From assembly GCF_025376885.1 (NCBI RefSeq), contig NZ_JAHUBR010000001.1, positions 2,666,001-2,730,000 of the forward strand: 64,000 bases of DNA, read 5' to 3'. The notes beneath the pieces were generated by a model. The model searched no databases and had not been told where the DNA came from. It saw only the letters and a list, made by a program, of their open reading frames with translations. Below, in pieces: positions 53,871 through 61,495 of this stretch. Origin of the DNA: Pseudoruegeria sp. SHC-113 (GTDB taxonomy: Bacteria > Pseudomonadota > Alphaproteobacteria > Rhodobacterales > Rhodobacteraceae). How positions within the stretch are numbered: position 1 is the first letter of the stretch; each line of letters starts with the position of its first letter. Made by a program: the position numbers and the translations under genes.

Positions 53871-56323
53871 TGCCTAAGCAGAACCTCGTGATCATCGGGG
53901 CGGGCATGGCGTCGGGCCGCGCGCTGGAAGAACTCCTCGCGCTCGCACCGGATGCCTATAACGTCACGCTCTTCAACGCCGAACCCCGCGGCAACTACAA
54001 CCGCATCATGCTCTCCCCGGTGCTTTCCGGCGAGAAGACCTATGAGGACATCGTCACCCATACCGCCGAATGGTATGAGGAAAACGGCGTAACCTGCCGC
54101 TTTGGCGAAAAAATCGCCTCCGTGGATCGTGCCCGCAAGGTGGTGATCTCCGAAACCGGCGAGGAGGTGCCCTACGACAAGCTGATGTTTGGCACCGGCT
54201 CCAACCCTTTCATCATCCCGCTGCCGGGCCATGACCTTGAAGGGGTCATCGCCTACCGCGATCTCGAAGACACGAACACCATGATCGCACTGGGCGAAAA
54301 GCCCGGCGCGAAAGCCGTGGTGATCGGCGGCGGCCTGCTTGGGCTGGAGGCCGCCGCCGGACTTGCCTTGCGCGGTGTCGACGTGACGGTGGTGCACATC
54401 ATGGGCCACCTGATGGAGCGCCAGCTGGATGAAGCCGCCGGCTATCTGCTGCGCAAGGCGCTGGTGGACAAGGGCATCAAGGTGATGTGCTCGGCCAACT
54501 CCAAGGAGATCCTCGGCGAAAACGGCCGCGTGAAGGCGCTCTTGCTGGATGACGGCACCGAACTGCCCTGCGACCTGCTGGTGATGGCGGTGGGCATCCG
54601 CCCCAACATCGCGCTCGCCAAAGAGGCCGGGCTGATGGTGGGCCGGGGCATCCATGTGGATGACCAGATGATCACCTCGGACGAGGACATCCTCGCTGTG
54701 GGCGAATGCGTGGAGCATGACGGTGCCATCTTCGGCCTCGTCGCGCCCCTTTACGATCAGGCCAAGGTGCTGGCGAGAACGCTGGTGGGCGAGGAAGCCA
54801 AGTTCGTCCAGAAAGAGCTTTCGACGAAGCTGAAAGTGACGGGCTGCGATCTCTTCTCTGCCGGGGATTTCGCAGAAGGCGAGGGCCGCGAAGACATCGT
54901 GCTGCGCGATCCGGCCCGTGGTGTCTACCGCCGCCTCGTGATCGAAAAAGGCAAGATCGTCGGCGCGGTGATGTATGGCGACACCGCCGACAGCAACTGG
55001 TTCTTCGGCCTGATCAAGGACGGCGAAGACATCACCGAGATGCGCGAAACGCTCATCTTCGGCCCGGCCTATCAAGGGGGCGAACCGCTGGACCCTATGG
55101 CGGCCGTTGCAGCCTTACCGGATGACGCGGAGATCTGCGGCTGCAACGGCATTTCCAAGGGCGACATCGTGGCGGCCATCAAGGCTGGCGCGCATGATCT
55201 GGGGGCGGTCCGCGCCACCACGAAGGCCTCGGCCTCCTGCGGGACATGCACCGGCCTCGTGGAGCAGGTTCTGGGCGTAACCCTCGGGGATGATTTCGTG
55301 ATCCCCGCCGCCCAAGGCATGTGCGGCTGCACCGATCTGAGCCACGAAGACGTGCGCCGCATGATCAAATCGCAGGAGCTGAAGAGCCAGCAGGCGGTTT
55401 GGCAGGCCTGCGGCTGGAAAACCGTGAACGGCTGCCATGTCTGCCGCCCGGCGGTGAACTACTACCTGCTGGCCGACTGGCCGCTCGAATACCAGGACGA
55501 TCCGCAAAGCCGTTTCGTGAACGAGCGCAACCACGCCAACATCCAGAAGGATGGCACCTACTCCGTGGTGCCGCGCATGTGGGGCGGCATCACCACGCCT
55601 GACGAACTGCGCGCCATCGCCGATGCCGCCGACAAGTACAACGTGCCGACGGTGAAGGTGACAGGCGGGCAGCGGATCGACCTTCTGGGCGTGAAGAAAG
55701 AAGATCTTCCGGCCATGTGGTACGATCTGAACCAGGCTGGGCTCGTGTCGGGCCACGCTTATTCCAAAGGTCTGCGCACGGTGAAAACCTGCGTCGGCAA
55801 GGATCACTGCCGCTTCGGCACGCAGGACTCCACCGGCCTTGGCATCAAGCTTGAAAAGCTCCTGTGGGGCAGTTGGACACCGCATAAGGTGAAGCTTGGC
55901 GTGTCGGGCTGCCCGCGCAACTGCGCCGAAGCCACCTGCAAGGACGTGGGCATCATCTGCGTGGACTCAGGTTTTGAGGTTTCCGTCGCCGGCGCTGCCG
56001 GGATGGACGTGAAGGAAACCGAGCTTCTGGCCAAGGTTGCCACCGAGGAAGAGGCCATCGCGCTCACCACAGCCTTCATCCAGATCTACCGCGAGAACGC
56101 GAAATATCTGGATCGCGGGTACAAATGGGTCGCGAAAGTGGGCCTCGACTGGGTGAAAGCGCAGATCGTGGAGGATTTAAAAACCCGCGCCGCGCTGGTG
56201 GAACGGTTCGAGATCAGCCAGTCGATCTACCGCAAGGATCCCTGGGCCGAGCAGGCCACGCCGGATTACCGGGAAAAGAAATGGAACCCCATTGCAGATC
56301 TCACGCTGGAGGCCGCGGAATGA
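53870..56323 (+). CDS. nirB: Assimilatory nitrite reductase large subunit NirB
   Basis: 817 residues. Reduces nitrite to ammonium with NAD(P)H. N-terminal FAD/NAD domains (1-about 400: VIIGAGMASGRALEEL, VVIGGGLLGLEAAAGLALRG), a BFD-like [2Fe-2S] domain (EICGCNGISKGDIV ... ASCGTCTGLVEQVL, about 420-475), then the sulfite/nitrite reductase half with siroheme-4Fe4S ligands in TCVGKDHCRFGTQDS and SGCPRNCAEATCKDVG (C-x5-C and C-x3-C types). Siroheme is supplied by the cysG-like gene in the same run. Confidence 0.97.
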   Translation: MPKQNLVIIGAGMASGRALEELLALAPDAYNVTLFNAEPRGNYNRIMLSPVLSGEKTYEDIVTHTAEWYEENGVTCRFGEKIASVDRARKVVISETGEEVPYDKLMFGTGSNPFIIPLPGHDLEGVIAYRDLEDTNTMIALGEKPGAKAVVIGGGLLGLEAAAGLALRGVDVTVVHIMGHLMERQLDEAAGYLLRKALVDKGIKVMCSANSKEILGENGRVKALLLDDGTELPCDLLVMAVGIRPNIALAKEAGLMVGRGIHVDDQMITSDEDILAVGECVEHDGAIFGLVAPLYDQAKVLARTLVGEEAKFVQKELSTKLKVTGCDLFSAGDFAEGEGREDIVLRDPARGVYRRLVIEKGKIVGAVMYGDTADSNWFFGLIKDGEDITEMRETLIFGPAYQGGEPLDPMAAVAALPDDAEICGCNGISKGDIVAAIKAGAHDLGAVRATTKASASCGTCTGLVEQVLGVTLGDDFVIPAAQGMCGCTDLSHEDVRRMIKSQELKSQQAVWQACGWKTVNGCHVCRPAVNYYLLADWPLEYQDDPQSRFVNERNHANIQKDGTYSVVPRMWGGITTPDELRAIADAADKYNVPTVKVTGGQRIDLLGVKKEDLPAMWYDLNQAGLVSGHAYSKGLRTVKTCVGKDHCRFGTQDSTGLGIKLEKLLWGSWTPHKVKLGVSGCPRNCAEATCKDVGIICVDSGFEVSVAGAAGMDVKETELLAKVATEEEAIALTTAFIQIYRENAKYLDRGYKWVAKVGLDWVKAQIVEDLKTRAALVERFEISQSIYRKDPWAEQATPDYREKKWNPIADLTLEAAE

Positions 56324-56655
56324 GCTGGATCGACATCGGCAACATCGAAGACATCCCCGTGCGCGGCGCGCGCGTGCTGAAAACCCGCATGGGCTGCGTG
56401 GCGGTGTTCCGCACCTCCGAGGCAGAGGTCTTCGCGGTGGATGACACCTGCCCCCACAAGCAGGGCCCCTTGAGCGAGGGCATCGTGCACGGCAAGGCCG
56501 TCACCTGCCCGCTGCACAACTGGGTGTTCTCGCTGGAAACCGGCATGGCGCAGGGGGCCGACGAGGGCTCCATCGCGACCTACCCGACGATGGTGGAAAA
56601 CGGGCGCATCCTGATTTCGGCGGATGCGCTGCAATCAAGGGTGGCGGCGGAATGA
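56320..56655 (+). CDS. nirD: Nitrite reductase small subunit NirD
   Basis: 111 residues from ATG 56320 (ATGA overlap with nirB). Rieske-like fold. Cluster-type ligands are present: CPHKQG and CPLHNW with 15-17 residues between. E. coli NirD lacks these residues, so this subunit may carry a [2Fe-2S] cluster. It overlaps nasA by 4 bp. Confidence 0.93.
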   Translation: MSWIDIGNIEDIPVRGARVLKTRMGCVAVFRTSEAEVFAVDDTCPHKQGPLSEGIVHGKAVTCPLHNWVFSLETGMAQGADEGSIATYPTMVENGRILISADALQSRVAAE

Positions 56656-59267
56656 CCGCCCCCACCTGCACCACCTGCCCCTATTGCGGGGTGGGCTGCG
56701 GGGTCATCGCCCCGCAGGCCGCAGGCGGCGCGGTCGCAGGCGATCTCGCGCATCCCGCGAACTTCGGGCGGCTCTGCTCGAAGGGCTCGGCGCTCGGCGA
56801 GACCCTCGATCTCGAGGGTCGTCTTCTCGCCCCGCAGATCGCGGGCCGGGACGCAAGCTGGGAGGAGGCGCTCGATCTGGTTGCGGGGAAGTTCGCGCAG
56901 GCGGTGGCCGACCATGGCCCCGACAGCGTGGCGCTTTACGTGTCAGGCCAGCTGCTGACCGAGGATTACTACGTCGCCAACAAGCTGATGAAAGGCTACA
57001 TCGGCTCGGCCAATATCGACACGAATTCAAGGCTCTGCATGGCCTCCTCCGTGGCGGGCCACAAGCGGGCCTTCGGCACCGATACCGTACCCGGCACCTA
57101 CGAGGATCTGGAAGAGGCCGATTTGCTGGTGCTGGTGGGCAGCAATCTGGCGTGGTGTCATCCGGTGCTGTTCCAGCGCGTTGCCGCCGCCAAGGCTGCA
57201 CGGCCCGGCATGAAGGTGATCAACATCGATCCCCGCCGCACGGCGACCTCCGATCTGGCCGATCTGCATCTTGCGATCCGCCCCGACGGCGATGCCGCGC
57301 TGTTCAACAGCCTGCTCGCCGAAATCGCCGACCGTGGCGCGGTGAACGAGGCTTACGTTGCCGCCCATGTGAACGGGTTTGACGCAGCCCTCACCGCCGC
57401 CCGCGCCTCTGATCCTTTCGACAGCGGCTTGACGGCGGATGAGCTGAAAGCCTTCCATGATCTCTGGATCGGCAGCGAGAAGGTTGTCACCGTCTATTCC
57501 CAAGGCGTGAACCAATCCGCCTGCGGCACTGACAAGGTGAACGCGATCCTGAACTGCCACTTGGCCACGGGCCGCATTGGCAGGCCCGGCATGGGGCCGT
57601 ATTCCGTCACTGGCCAGCCCAACGCCATGGGCGGGCGCGAGGTGGGTGGGCTGGCCAATATGCTCGCCAACCACCTTGACCTCGAGAACGCAGATCACCG
57701 CGCTGCGCTGCAGGGCTTCTGGCAGAGCCCGACGATGGCCGCGAAACCCGGTCTCAAGGCAGTGGACCTGTTCCGCGCCTGTGCCGACGGCAAGATCAAG
57801 GCGCTCTGGGTGATCTCCACCAACCCCGCCGTCTCCCTCCCTGAGGCGGACGCGGTGGCCGAAGCGATCCGCACCGTGCCCTTCACCGTGGCCACCGACA
57901 TCATCGAGGTCACCGACACCAACGCCTGCTGCGATGTGCTGCTGCCCGCCACCGGCTGGGGAGAGAAATCCGGCACCGTCACCAATTCCGAGCGTAGGAT
58001 TTCGCGCCAGCGGCCCTTCCTGCCCGCCCCCGGCGCGGCGCGCCCGGATTGGGCGATCCTCTGCGATGTGGCCAAGCGGATGGGCTTTGAGGGCTTTGAT
58101 TTCGCCGATGAAAGCGCTGTTTTCGCTGAGTATGCCGCCAGCACCGCGCTTGCGCGCGATTTCGGCAAGGATCTGGATCTGACGGGGCTCGCAGGCCTGA
58201 ACAAAGCGGAATACGACGCGCTGGCTCCGGTGCAATGGCCGGTGCCCGAAACCGGCGCGCCCGGCGGCCGCTTCTTCGCGGAAGGCGGCTTCTACCATGC
58301 TGACGGCAAGGCAAAGATGCTACCGATCACGCCCCCGGCGCTTGCCGAGGATGAAGCCTACCCCTTCCGGCTGAACACAGGCCGCATCCGTGACCAGTGG
58401 CACACGATGACGCGCACCGGCAAAACCGCGCGCCTTTCGAGCCACCTCGCCGAGCCCTTCGCCGAGATCCACCCGGAAGACGCCATCGCCAACGGCATCC
58501 ACGACGCCGATCTGGTAGAGGTCACGAGCCCCACCGGCACCGCCCGCGTCCGCGCCCTGCTCACCACCCGCGTGCAGCGCGGCGCGATCTTCCTGCCGAT
58601 GCATTGGACGGCCAGCTTCTCGGCCCCCGGCAAGGCCAACACAGCCGTCGCGGGCGTCACCGACCCCGTCTCGGGCCAACCCGCGCTGAAAGGCAGCCAC
58701 GCGCGCATCGCCCGCTTTGCGGCGGCGTGGTATGGCTTCGCCGTCTCGGTGAACCAGATGCAGCCCAACCGCCCCTATTGGGCCGTGGCCCGCTGCGCTG
58801 GCGGCTGGCGCGCCGAGGTTGCCGGGTTGAAAACGCCCGCCGATTGGGAGGCAGAAGCCCGCAGCCTGCTAGGGCTTACCGGAGGCACGGCCACCCTGCT
58901 GGAAGATCCGGCCACCGGCACGGCGCGCGTCGCCATCGAAGACAAAGGCCGCATCACCGGGCTCTTCTTTGCCGCCCGCCAGCCCGTCGCCGTGGCCCGC
59001 AGCCATGCGGCGCGCCTGCTGGGCAGCGAAACCAGCCCGCTCAAGGCGCTTGCAGGCCGGACTGGCAGCGATCGCCCTGATCCCGGTGCCACTGTTTGCT
59101 CGTGTTTCGAAGTTGGGATAAACACCCTGAAGCTTGCCATCCAGGATGGGGCAACCACCGTTGCCAGCCTCGGGGAACGTACCTGCGCCGGAACCAACTG
59201 CGGCTCCTGCAAACCCGAGCTTCAAGCGCTGATTGACGCCGGTTTGCAGAAGGTCGCCGCTGAATGA
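56652..59267 (+). CDS. nasA: Assimilatory nitrate reductase catalytic subunit NasA
   Basis: 871 residues. Molybdopterin bis-MGD enzyme reducing nitrate to nitrite in the cytoplasm. N-terminal [4Fe-4S] motif CTTCPYCGVGC with a fourth Cys in GRLCSKGS; then NIDTNSRLCMASSVAG (Mo site region), YSQGVNQSACGTDKVNAI, GRPGMGPYSVTGQPNAMGGREVGG over two segments, and the C-terminal MoPterin-binding barrel. A BFD-like [2Fe-2S] domain ends the chain (CSCFEVGINTLKLAI, CAGTNCGSCKPEL). No signal peptide. Confidence 0.97.
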   Translation: MTAPTCTTCPYCGVGCGVIAPQAAGGAVAGDLAHPANFGRLCSKGSALGETLDLEGRLLAPQIAGRDASWEEALDLVAGKFAQAVADHGPDSVALYVSGQLLTEDYYVANKLMKGYIGSANIDTNSRLCMASSVAGHKRAFGTDTVPGTYEDLEEADLLVLVGSNLAWCHPVLFQRVAAAKAARPGMKVINIDPRRTATSDLADLHLAIRPDGDAALFNSLLAEIADRGAVNEAYVAAHVNGFDAALTAARASDPFDSGLTADELKAFHDLWIGSEKVVTVYSQGVNQSACGTDKVNAILNCHLATGRIGRPGMGPYSVTGQPNAMGGREVGGLANMLANHLDLENADHRAALQGFWQSPTMAAKPGLKAVDLFRACADGKIKALWVISTNPAVSLPEADAVAEAIRTVPFTVATDIIEVTDTNACCDVLLPATGWGEKSGTVTNSERRISRQRPFLPAPGAARPDWAILCDVAKRMGFEGFDFADESAVFAEYAASTALARDFGKDLDLTGLAGLNKAEYDALAPVQWPVPETGAPGGRFFAEGGFYHADGKAKMLPITPPALAEDEAYPFRLNTGRIRDQWHTMTRTGKTARLSSHLAEPFAEIHPEDAIANGIHDADLVEVTSPTGTARVRALLTTRVQRGAIFLPMHWTASFSAPGKANTAVAGVTDPVSGQPALKGSHARIARFAAAWYGFAVSVNQMQPNRPYWAVARCAGGWRAEVAGLKTPADWEAEARSLLGLTGGTATLLEDPATGTARVAIEDKGRITGLFFAARQPVAVARSHAARLLGSETSPLKALAGRTGSDRPDPGATVCSCFEVGINTLKLAIQDGATTVASLGERTCAGTNCGSCKPELQALIDAGLQKVAAE

Positions 59268-60253
59268 GCCTTGGGCCATATGTCCGCATTCTCGGGAGGG
59301 GCCCCGGCCGCTCCCGCTCCCTCACCCGTGAAGAAGCCCGCGCGGCCTTCGCGCTGATCCTGTCCGGCGAGGCCGCGCCCGAGGCCACCGGCGCGCTCCT
59401 GATGCTGATGCGCTTCAAGGGCGAGGTGGCCGAGGAAATCGCGGGTTTCGTGGATGCCCTGCGTGCCACGCTGCCCGGCTGGCAGGGCTTGCCGGTTCAG
59501 TTGGACTGGCCCACCTACGCCGCTGGCCGCAGCCGGGGGCTGCCTTGGTTTCTGGCCGCCGCGAAACTCGTGGCACAAGCCGGGGTGCCGGTGTTGATGC
59601 ACGGCTGGAACTCGCACCAGAACCCGATCGCCTCCGTGCGCAACGCGCTGCCCGGCCTCGGCATTCCCTCCGTCGACACGCCCAAGGCCGCCGCGCAGGC
59701 GCTTGAAACCACGGGCATCGCCTATGTGCCGCTGGAGAGCCTCTCCGCCGATGCCCTGCGAATCCTGCAACTGCGCGACGTGCTCAACCTGCGCTCCGCC
59801 GTGAACACCACGCTGCGGGTGATGAACCCGGCGCTTGCCCCGGCCTCGGTGCAGGGCGTCTTCCACCCGCCCTACCGCGAATTGCAACAGGACGCAGGCC
59901 AGCTGCTGGGCCAGCACGCCTTGAGCGTGATCAAGGGCGGTGGCGGCGAGTTCGAGCGCCACCCCGCCAAAGCCTGCGCGCTCTACGGGCTGCGCAACGG
60001 TCAGCCGTGGGAGGGCACCGCCGCGGCGCTTACCGAGACGCCGACCCGCCTTGCCGACGGTCCGGATGCCAGCAACCCGGAAGATCTGCCCGCCCTCTGG
60101 CGCGGCGAGATCGAAGATCCTTTTGCCGAAGCCGTGATCACCGGCACTGCCGCGCTGGCCCTGCACAGCGCCGGCAAAGCGCCTACCTTAACAGAAGCCG
60201 ACGCGCTCGCCGCAAGCCTCTGGGCCGCGCGCCCGCTCACAGCCCTCACATAG
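59264..60253 (+). CDS. TrpD-like glycosyltransferase-family protein (YbiB type)
   Basis: 329 residues, ATGA overlap with nasA. Fold of anthranilate phosphoribosyltransferase: helical N-terminus SLTREEARAAFALILSGEA, GALLMLMRFKGE, then WFLAAAKLVAQAGVPVLMHGW. The PRPP-binding GTGGD loop is absent (AAGRSRG in its place), as in YbiB/TrpD2 proteins that bind nucleic acids or have unknown substrates. It is not a tryptophan gene. Its place between nasA and the siroheme gene suggests a link to nitrate assimilation (inference). Confidence 0.85.
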   Translation: MSLGPYVRILGRGPGRSRSLTREEARAAFALILSGEAAPEATGALLMLMRFKGEVAEEIAGFVDALRATLPGWQGLPVQLDWPTYAAGRSRGLPWFLAAAKLVAQAGVPVLMHGWNSHQNPIASVRNALPGLGIPSVDTPKAAAQALETTGIAYVPLESLSADALRILQLRDVLNLRSAVNTTLRVMNPALAPASVQGVFHPPYRELQQDAGQLLGQHALSVIKGGGGEFERHPAKACALYGLRNGQPWEGTAAALTETPTRLADGPDASNPEDLPALWRGEIEDPFAEAVITGTAALALHSAGKAPTLTEADALAASLWAARPLTALT

Positions 60254-60266
60254 GAGACCCGCCTCC

Positions 60267-61286
60267 ATGAAAGCCTTCCCGATGTTCCTGCGCACCACCG
60301 GCCGCCGCATCGTGATCCTTGGCGGCGGCGAACAGGCGGCGCAAAAGGCAAGGCTCGCGCTCAAAACCGACGCCGCGATCTGCCTCGCCTTCCCCGGCAC
60401 CCCGGACGAAGAGCTTTCCGCCCTGATCGCGGAAGGCCGCATTACACGGCACGCAGGCGCCATCACCCCCACGCTCTTTGAGAACTGCGCGCTCACCTTC
60501 GTGGCCACCGGATGCCCCGGCCTCGACGCCGCGCTGCACGCCATCGCAAAGGACGCCGGCGCCACCGTCAACGTGGTGGACCAGCCCGATCTCTGCGACG
60601 CGCTCACCCCCTCCATCGTGGACCGCGATCCGGTGGTGGTGGCCATCGGCACCGAAGGTACCGCGCCCGTGCTCGCGCGCCAGATCAAGACCCGCGTCGA
60701 GGAAATGCTGGAGCCGCGCCTCGGTGGGCTGGCCGCGCTTGCCGGCCGCCTGCGCGGGGCCGCCGCGCAGCGGCTCAGCCCCCGCGCCCGCCGCGATCTC
60801 TGGCGCTGGGTGTTCAACGACGCCCCCCGCCGCGCCTATACGGCGGATAGCGAACGTGCCGCCGCGAAGATGATCAAACAGGCGATTTCTGCGGGCGGCG
60901 CGCCCGCTTCAGATGCCGCCCCCATCGCGCTCGTCTCCACCGGCACCGGTGGGCGCGACATGATCACCTTGCGCGCCGTGCAGCGCCTGCAGGAGGCCGA
61001 CGCGATCTTCTGCCTCGCCCTGCCCGATGACGCCATCCTCGAACTCGCCCGCCGCGATGCCGAGCGCCAGATGCTGAACCCCGACATCGCGCCCGAACCG
61101 CTCGCCCGCCTGCTCGCCAATCCCACGGAAACCGGCGCGCGCGTGGTGCTGCTCACAGGCCATGACGTCGCCAGCAGCCCGCAGATCGCCGCCCTTACGG
61201 CAGCGCTCGCGCAGCTTGGCAGCAAAGCCGAAATCATCGGCGGCCACTACCCGCAATCCGCGAGAAGCGCCACACAAGCCGCCTGA
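60267..61286 (+). CDS. cysG: Siroheme synthase CysG-like: precorrin-2 dehydrogenase/ferrochelatase with degenerate methyltransferase tail
   Basis: 339 residues, well short of the ~460 of CysG. Residues 1-210 are the full CysG-N domain: [22 protein letters not shown] (NAD loop), [39 protein letters not shown]. Residues about 217-330 match the start of the SUMT domain ([37 protein letters not shown]), but the glycine loop is altered and most of the domain is missing. So dehydrogenase/chelatase activity is likely and methylation must come from another gene. 13 bp after the TrpD-like gene. Confidence 0.88.
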   Translation: MKAFPMFLRTTGRRIVILGGGEQAAQKARLALKTDAAICLAFPGTPDEELSALIAEGRITRHAGAITPTLFENCALTFVATGCPGLDAALHAIAKDAGATVNVVDQPDLCDALTPSIVDRDPVVVAIGTEGTAPVLARQIKTRVEEMLEPRLGGLAALAGRLRGAAAQRLSPRARRDLWRWVFNDAPRRAYTADSERAAAKMIKQAISAGGAPASDAAPIALVSTGTGGRDMITLRAVQRLQEADAIFCLALPDDAILELARRDAERQMLNPDIAPEPLARLLANPTETGARVVLLTGHDVASSPQIAALTAALAQLGSKAEIIGGHYPQSARSATQAA

Positions 61287-61299
61287 AACTGAAGGAAGT

Positions 61300-61375
<76 letters not shown>

Positions 61376-61427
61376 ACTGCCGCAACAGAAACCGCAAAGC
61401 GCGGCGCAGGTCAAGCCTCGCGCCGCG

Positions 61428-61473
61428 CCTCACTTTGTTCTGAAAATATCCCCGCCGGAGGCTCCCGAAACAG
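61428..61473. repeat. Partial copy of the convergent-gap repeat
   Basis: The stretch from cactttgttctgaaaatat to gccggaggc matches the core and one flank of the 105-bp repeats at 15975 and 42026. It again sits between convergent units (cysG-like on plus; gcvP on minus, with the tRNA between). Confidence 0.6.
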
Positions 61474-61495
61474 CCACCGGCGCAAGGCCTGAGGC

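Noticed and set aside
59264-60253. Calling this gene anthranilate phosphoribosyltransferase (trpD)
   Set aside because: The GTGGD PRPP motif is missing and no trp genes are nearby.
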